Below are positions 58,634-64,000 of a stretch of DNA of 64,000 nucleotides, piece after piece (position 1 is the first letter of the stretch; the number at the start of each line of letters is the position of its first letter). The stretch is from Dacryopinax spathularia (taxonomy: Eukaryota > Basidiomycota > Dacrymycetes > Dacrymycetales > Dacrymycetaceae): contig JBBPFI010000011.1 in assembly GCA_037974965.1 (NCBI GenBank), positions 248,001 through 312,000 of the forward strand, in the 5' to 3' direction. Position numbers and translations under genes: made by a program. Below the pieces are notes generated by a model. It was not told the origin of the DNA, did no database searches, and saw only the letters and a list, made by a program, of their open reading frames with translations.

Positions 58634-59346
58634 TGAGCACAGCTTGGCGATCATCTCGGGTTGATGCTGGGAGATCAATTGTATCCACTATCTTGAGTCG
58701 TGCGCGCTCCTGATCAGGACAATCGATAACCATATAAGAGCTGGGCGACTGACGCTGCTCTGTAATACACGGTCAAGATGGGCGTCAAGTGCGTGCGCCG
58801 TATTATAATCTTGACCGATACGAGCGGATATGACTCATTGTAATGAATAGTTACCTCCTTCATTATACATTGATCTACCCCTGTTTGTTTCATCTTCCCG
58901 ATTCGCGCAAGTCGATTTCCGGTTGTCGTTCTCAACCAGGGCGATCAACACGACACGCGATCAGGCACGCGTCGCCGCATACCCTGAGATTCCGACAAAG
59001 GCGGGGATGAGAAAGACGCATCCCAATACAATATACCCATTCTCGTTACCTCCAATCATTACTATCTCATACCCGCACAGCCCGAAAAACGCGTTATCCC
59101 ATCCATTGTCCCCCGCATATCTTCACGCTGAAAGGGCTTATATCCCGTTGACCGGGCTGCTTCACGTCTCTTTTGCATCTTGCTTTGCTAGCTCATCGCT
59201 GTCTCCGGCCTACGCGCGTCGGATACCTCGCTGTCGCATACCCGCCACCTCGGCTTGCCTCTCTGTCGTGTGCCGATCGACGCGTTGGCACATATAGCCG
59301 CATCCTTATTATACTCGCCAAGCTGTGGACAGCGACTATTCCCATC
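58634..59346. other. Spacer between the SDR and the membrane methyltransferase
   Basis: About 710 nt with no supportable gene. An open frame at 58923-59297 has no domain and overlaps the presumed leader of the next gene. Confidence 0.4.
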
Positions 59347-60631
59347 ATGTCCCTCCCAGTGCAAGCCCGCCTCATGCTGCAGCGACTGCAAACCTCACAA
59401 CCATCACTATCCTCCTACAGCCCCCGCGCGCTAACAGCCGGGGCATTAACAGCGTTCATCGTCCTCCTCTTCCTAGGCCACTGGATCTTCTCCGGTCCGC
59501 CAGGCCACTTCGGGCCCGGCGGAGGTGGGGATTGGGGCTGGGGGCGGTCGATGGGCGTGAGGCAGAGAATGGAGATGAGTGAATGGATATACGAGGGGAT
59601 GGTGCGGGATCGATTGTCATTCATCAACGCGTTGGGAGGCGTGGAGCAAGTGAACCCATGGCCGTCAGGCGCGGGGTGGACGGCGGAATACACCCTTTGT
59701 TCGTCCCTTTCCCCTTATCCCACCTTGGGGGCCACTGACGTGAGTGTGCAACAGGGGACTTCTTCCTACCTGTGTTTGAATGCCCCCGCCACGCAGAACG
59801 GATAGGCAAGATGGGCGACGGCGGCAAGTGGGTCTGCGGGATGGACGTCCTCTCCCGCAAGCGGAATCCAGTGCTATACAGCTTCGGCGTCTCCTCCGAC
59901 AGCTCGTTCGAAGCTGGAATCCTGGAGCGCATGCCGGGCGCAGAGGTGTATGGGTATGATTACAGTGTCGACTCTGTACGTCTGAACTTCCAACTCCGGA
60001 TGTTGTTGGGGGAGATGCTGACTGGCGTGGTAGTTCGGACCGCAGATTAGGGAGTCGCCGGACTTTTCGGCGAGGGCACACTTTCATAAGTGGGCTATTG
60101 GGGAGAAGGATATGCATGGGCCGGGGTATGACCCGAATTTCCAGGTCTATACGATCGAGACACTCATGCGACTGAATGGTGCGTTCTCAATCCTCGCTAC
60201 TTACTCTTTCGGTCATGCCATCTGCGCCAGACGGCACTTACTGATCATTTGTGCCAGGTCACTCCTTCATCGACCTCCTCAAAGTCGACATCGAAGGCTC
60301 CGAATTCCCCGTCCTGGCCGGAATATGCACGCACTACCTCTCACGCGGCCTGCCCCTACCATTTGGCCAGCTACAAGTAGAGATCCACGCCTGGGACTCC
60401 GAACAGACCTTTGCGGACTTTCTGGCGTGGTGGGAGTTATTGGAACGGGCCGGTTTAAGGGCGTTTAGGACGGAGCCGAATTTGGTTTATGTGAATCTGA
60501 TGGGGGCGAGGCCGAATCTTGCTGAGGTGAGTGCGGGTTTGTTCTTGTTTAGCGAGGAGGGACTGATGTAGTGATCGTAGTATTCGTTCATCAATATTCG
60601 GGGGCATCACGACATCATCTCATCCTGGTAG
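59347..60631 (+). CDS. Membrane-anchored FkbM/METTL24-like methyltransferase, 345 aa
   Basis: Probable SAM-dependent methyltransferase facing the secretory lumen, target unknown. Exons are 59347-59698, 59755-59975, 60034-60178, 60258-60526 and 60581-60631. Residues 29-48 (LTAGALTAFIVLLFLGHWIF) form a single signal anchor, type II. The domain begins YTLWDFFLPVFECP, a family signature, followed by CHAERIG-like RHAERIGKMGDGGKWVCG (motif I region), LYSFGVSSDSSFE, VYGYDYSVD and the FkbM core FIDLLKVDIEGSEF. FGQLQVEIHAWD and a VNLMGARPN segment near the end complete the fold. Only the spliced product shows these motifs in order. The last 17 residues come from a small final exon that ends at a TAG. 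Human METTL24 is the nearest named relative by architecture. Confidence 0.86.
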
Positions 60632-61599
60632 TCGATCTCCGATTTTGGGCGCGGGGGTGACTTCATGATTCTCTGGCAACTTCATCGGACGATGGTCGTT
60701 ATCGTACCCGCATTACCCGACTTCAAACTACCAACGATGCAACCACGGAGCCGAAGAGACGGAGGACGAGACCGAACGCGAAGTTGCGGACATACGGACA
60801 TTGGTTATTTTACTTGCATCATGTACATTCACATCCCAGGCATACCTACACTACGATCTCTCTTGGAATGGATACCAGCAGAGCTGGAGAGTGAAGCGGA
60901 TGGACTGCTATTCTAGGCCCGATGAGAAGTTCCGACTCCGGCCGAGAACGCAAGATCAGACGAGATGCAGATGGGTCCATCAATGAGGCACGATCGCGTG
61001 GGGTCGGAACGAGTTGTTCTTGCTAAGATGGGGAAGGCCATGAGGTGCACCTTACCGAGCTTCCGGCCGCCTTGTCATCCTCCTGCCACCGTTGGGTCGT
61101 GCTGGACTTGACAACCCCCGTCGACCATCCGGAGCTGCGCAGTGGCCGGTCAGGAAGAGGTGCTGTACAGCTCTCCTTTGCCACTCTGCTGCGCTGGTTG
61201 GGGAATGCCGTCCGCAGGCCATGTGTGCAGACGGGCTGGAGCGGACATGACGGTGGTTCTGGCTCAGGCTAACGCCGCCTGCCAAGGGCCTGTAGTGCTC
61301 GAAGCGCGACCCTCCCGTCCGTACAGTGTCCACTGGCGATCAATCGGCCCGATTACCACTCTCAGCTTGAGTTGGTCCTGACCATTGACGCCCGTTTCTC
61401 CGAGCTTCTTGCCGCACCTAGTTTGGCTGCTTTGTTTCTGGTGCACAACCTCACAGCCCGTCTCCTCACCAAAGCGGGGTGAACCGGTTTCCCCACTCTC
61501 GCAGAACAGGCTAGCAAGGCACAAGGATCCCGAGCGCCCATGCCCCAGCGCCTGATTGGCCAGCCGGCCGCACCCGATCAGCGCCGAGCCCCAACGTTG
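60632..61599. other. Gene-free spacer left of the AT-rich element
   Basis: Nearly 1 kb with no gene. Frames on both strands are short or shadowed. Confidence 0.4.
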
Positions 61600-62082
61600 G
61601 AGCGAACGACTCCGATACCCACATTTGACGCGAGTAATTGCTCGGATGCCCACGACCCTTAAAGTTGCTCCGATGCCCATGGCCAATAAAAATTTTTTTA
61701 CGCGCATAAGCCCCTTACTCAATAATGAAAAGGCTCCAAAAAGGAGTAAAACATAGTTATTGACTTTTAAGTACTTACTAATAGTATACTGCCCACACAG
61801 CCACATTTTTTGGTGTAAACTGCGCCCACCCTGGACATCCTAACTTCTGGCTATTTGTGCAAAAAACCAATGGCAGAAATTTGGGTATCGGCTTGAACTC
61901 TTGTATATCATTTTTCAATTACAGTGAGGAGCCTTACTGGGGCCAAATCAGTTTTTTATCGAAGATAAAAAGAACTTATATTAATTTAGGACGCGCGACG
62001 CGTCGTGTTGTGGGCATCCGAGCTCCTGTGGGCATCCGAGCACATTCCGCGCGAAACGTGGGCATCGGAGTCGTTCGCTCCC
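61600..62082. mobile_element. Non-autonomous inverted-repeat element, AT-rich core, 483 bp
   Basis: The left end GAGCGAACGACTCCGAT (61600 on) matches the reverse complement of the right end (up to 62082) over 23 bases with one mismatch, plus two extra Gs at the right end. An 8-bp CAACGTTG lies on each outer side (61592-61599 and 62083-62090); it is palindromic, so it may be a target-site duplication or part of the repeat. The motif GTGGGCATCSGAG recurs at least three times near the right end (62010-62022, 62028-62040, 62058-62070) and, inverted, near the left end (61641-61653 and a variant near 61668). The centre (about 61683-61985) is much richer in A and T than the rest of the window and has no coding frame. 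A MITE of the 8-bp duplication class is the best reading. Superfamily uncertain. Confidence 0.8.
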
Positions 62083-63039
62083 CAACGTTGCGGTCGGCAG
62101 AACGGCTCCGCCACCGACGGGGGCATGACGTTCTCTTGGCGCGTCCCTGCCCTGAGCTAGGCGCCACATCGTTCTTCCCCAATCAGCGACGAGCGATGGG
62201 AGGACCCTTGAACCCCAACCCGGGCTGCGAGCGCGGAGGCAGAATTTGGGCAGGGAAACGGTTGGGGAGGGCGAGGCGGGCTCTTGCGGGTTAACGTGAG
62301 AGGATTTGCGCAAGCACAGACGTGGCTGAGCGGTGTCCTGTGCCCGGTAGACAAAGACCGAGGATCAAGAAGACGCTGAGGGGCAGAGAAACGTAGATGG
62401 GGCTGCGGGATGCGGTGGGAGATGGCGCGCAGGGGCAACATTTTTCAGGTTGGGGACGCGGCCAGTCAGAATGCGAATCGTAAGCTCGTGATCAGTCTTC
62501 AGATTGTTTATTGGTTCACTTCAGATGGTAGGTAAGTCATCGATAGCGAATAGAGAACAGAACGCAGACTGCAGGTCGAGCTAAGATTATTATCGAGACT
62601 TTAGTTGACGTGAGCTAGAATCGAAGTGCGGGGAAAAGGAATGAGCGCGCGTCGGGAGGGGAAGACGAAAGACGCGCCCCAACGGGTTTTGATGCGGTAC
62701 AGACGTTCAAAGCTTGGGCCACCGTCTCCACCCCTACGGCGGCTGTCTGCCCGGCTCAGCCGTGGACTTTCTAATTCCGGCAAAAGCGCGCTCCTTCAGT
62801 AACCGCTGATCTTGCATCGGCCCCACCCGAATTCGCTAACACAATCGTCGCGCTGCGGGATGCGTGATGCCGTTGGCCACTTTTGCCCCATCCCCAGCAG
62901 ATTCCCTGCCCGTTATATACCCAACCCGCTGCACTCCTTCCTCCCTCGTCTCGGACCACTCCCATCACCTCCCCCCTCTCTCTTCGTCCCTCCCGTCCTC
63001 CTATCTTTTTTCCTCTCTGTCCCGTGCTAGATAGCGGTC
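62083..63039. other. Region upstream of OLE1
   Basis: No gene seen. The last 150 nt are strongly pyrimidine-rich (CCCTCCCTC-type), which is usual for highly expressed fungal genes and fits the desaturase promoter and leader. Confidence 0.5.
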
Positions 63040-64000
63040 ATGTCCACCACGTCCGCGTCCGCCCGCCAAGAGATGGGGCAGCAAAAGCCCAGGCAGCGCA
63101 CCCCACCCCCTTCGCAGCTCTCGCCGCCGCTCACCCCAAAGCAGTCGCCGCGGAGTGATCCTCCTAGCCTGCCGACGCGTGAGGTGCCTGCGATCCCTTC
63201 GCTGCCCACCCCGCCCATCGACACCATCCCGTCGGATATCAACATCCCGGACAACTATGTCGAGCACACCCTGGCAACCACCAAGGCGCTGCCTCCCATC
63301 GGCTGGCACAACTGGTGGAAGGAGATCAACTATATCTCCACCACCATCCTGACGGTCACCCCGGCGCTCGCTATCTACGGCATGTTCACCACCCCTCTGC
63401 GGTGGCAGACTGCATTGTTTGCCGTCTTCTGGTACTACGTTACTGGTTTGGGTATCACGGCTGGTGAGTACTCTTGACCAAAATATATGCTCATATATCT
63501 GACTGAAATGCGATAAGGCTATCACCGTCTTTGGGCTCATCGGGCATACAACGCCTCCCCAGTCCTGGAGTACGCGTTGGCTATCGCCGGTGCCGGTGCC
63601 GCACAAGGCTCCATCCGCTGGTGGTCCCGCGGTCATCGTGCCCACCACCGATATACCGACACCGACCTTGACCCGTACAACGCTCACAAGGGCCTGTGGT
63701 GGTCGCACATTGGCTGGATGCTGGTCAAGCCCCGCCGCAAGCCCGGTGTCGCCGACGTCAGCGATCTCAGCAGGAACAAGATCGTCAGGTTCCAGCACAA
63801 GTACTACCTGTACCTGTTCATCCTCATGGCCTTCGTTGTCCCTTCGGTCATTCCGGGCATGATGTGGGGTGACTACAGGGGCGGCCTGTTCTACGCCGGT
63901 GCTATGCGGTTGACCTTTGTGCATCACGTGAGTCTCCTTCTCATTACTGGAAAGTATCATTTTTGCTGACCAGCAATTTCCAGTCCACCTTCTGCGTCAA
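63040..64000 (+). CDS. OLE1: Acyl-CoA delta-9 desaturase, N-terminal part (gene continues past the window)
   Basis: ER membrane di-iron enzyme that makes palmitoleic and oleic acid from saturated acyl-CoA with cytochrome b5 and oxygen. Exons seen: 63040-63463, 63518-63927 and 63984 to the window end. The N-terminal 75 residues are disordered and Pro/Ser-rich, then WWKEINYISTTILTVTPALAIYG begins the membrane part. The first histidine box is HRLWAHRAY, joined across intron 1 (G|GC phase), and the second is HRAHHRYTDTDLDPYN. FVHHSTFCVN follows intron 2, as in yeast Ole1. The third box and the C-terminal cytochrome b5 domain typical of fungal Ole1 would lie to the right. Intron 1 has an ATAAG acceptor. 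Confidence 0.95.

Overview
The window is nuclear DNA of a basidiomycete fungus. Almost every gene is cut by many short introns (mostly 45-80 nt, GT...AG, with two likely GC-AG exceptions), and the proteins are fungal: an HMG-CoA reductase with a sterol-sensing domain, a WOPR (Gti1/Pac2) regulator, a Zn2Cys6 factor, DUF7918 and HRI1 proteins, and fungal cupins. The style of introns and the gene content suggest Agaricomycotina, perhaps a tremellomycete yeast or dimorph. That placement is inference. No prophage, CRISPR, rRNA, LTR element or convincing tRNA was seen.

Layout. 0-10 kb: a small hAT-type MITE (840-1355), a Zn2Cys6 transcription factor, a Gly/Pro/Tyr-rich protein, HRI1 (minus), a DUF7918 protein and O-methyltransferase copy 1. 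10-22 kb: HMG-CoA reductase (minus), a 2.7 kb gene-free stretch with a G24 and a C20 homopolymer, and a DNAJC11-type mitochondrial J protein with one unusually long intron. 22-31 kb: mostly non-coding, with the WOPR regulator at 26.2-28.1 kb standing alone between large empty flanks. 31-38 kb: fatty acid 2-hydroxylase and LEU2 (convergent), then a SURF4/Erv29 cargo receptor. 39.5-40.7 kb: a protein made of six copies of a cysteine-pair motif, the most novel-looking gene here. 41-50 kb: a MetE-like protein with intact zinc ligands, a 1302-residue acidic protein, two tandem cupin paralogues and an F-box protein. 51-60 kb: O-methyltransferase copy 2, a secreted S28 prolyl peptidase, a secreted histidine-rich protein, an extended SDR and a membrane-anchored FkbM/METTL24-like methyltransferase. 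60-64 kb: an AT-rich inverted-repeat element and the start of a delta-9 desaturase (OLE1) that runs off the end.

The genes do not form one obvious pathway. Three are central lipid genes (HMG-CoA reductase, FA 2-hydroxylase, delta-9 desaturase) and two are probable master-type regulators. The two methyltransferase copies and the two cupin copies are lineage duplications. Gene models (exon coordinates in each entry) were built by hand from splice sites, reading phase and family motifs. Their summed exon lengths are multiples of three.
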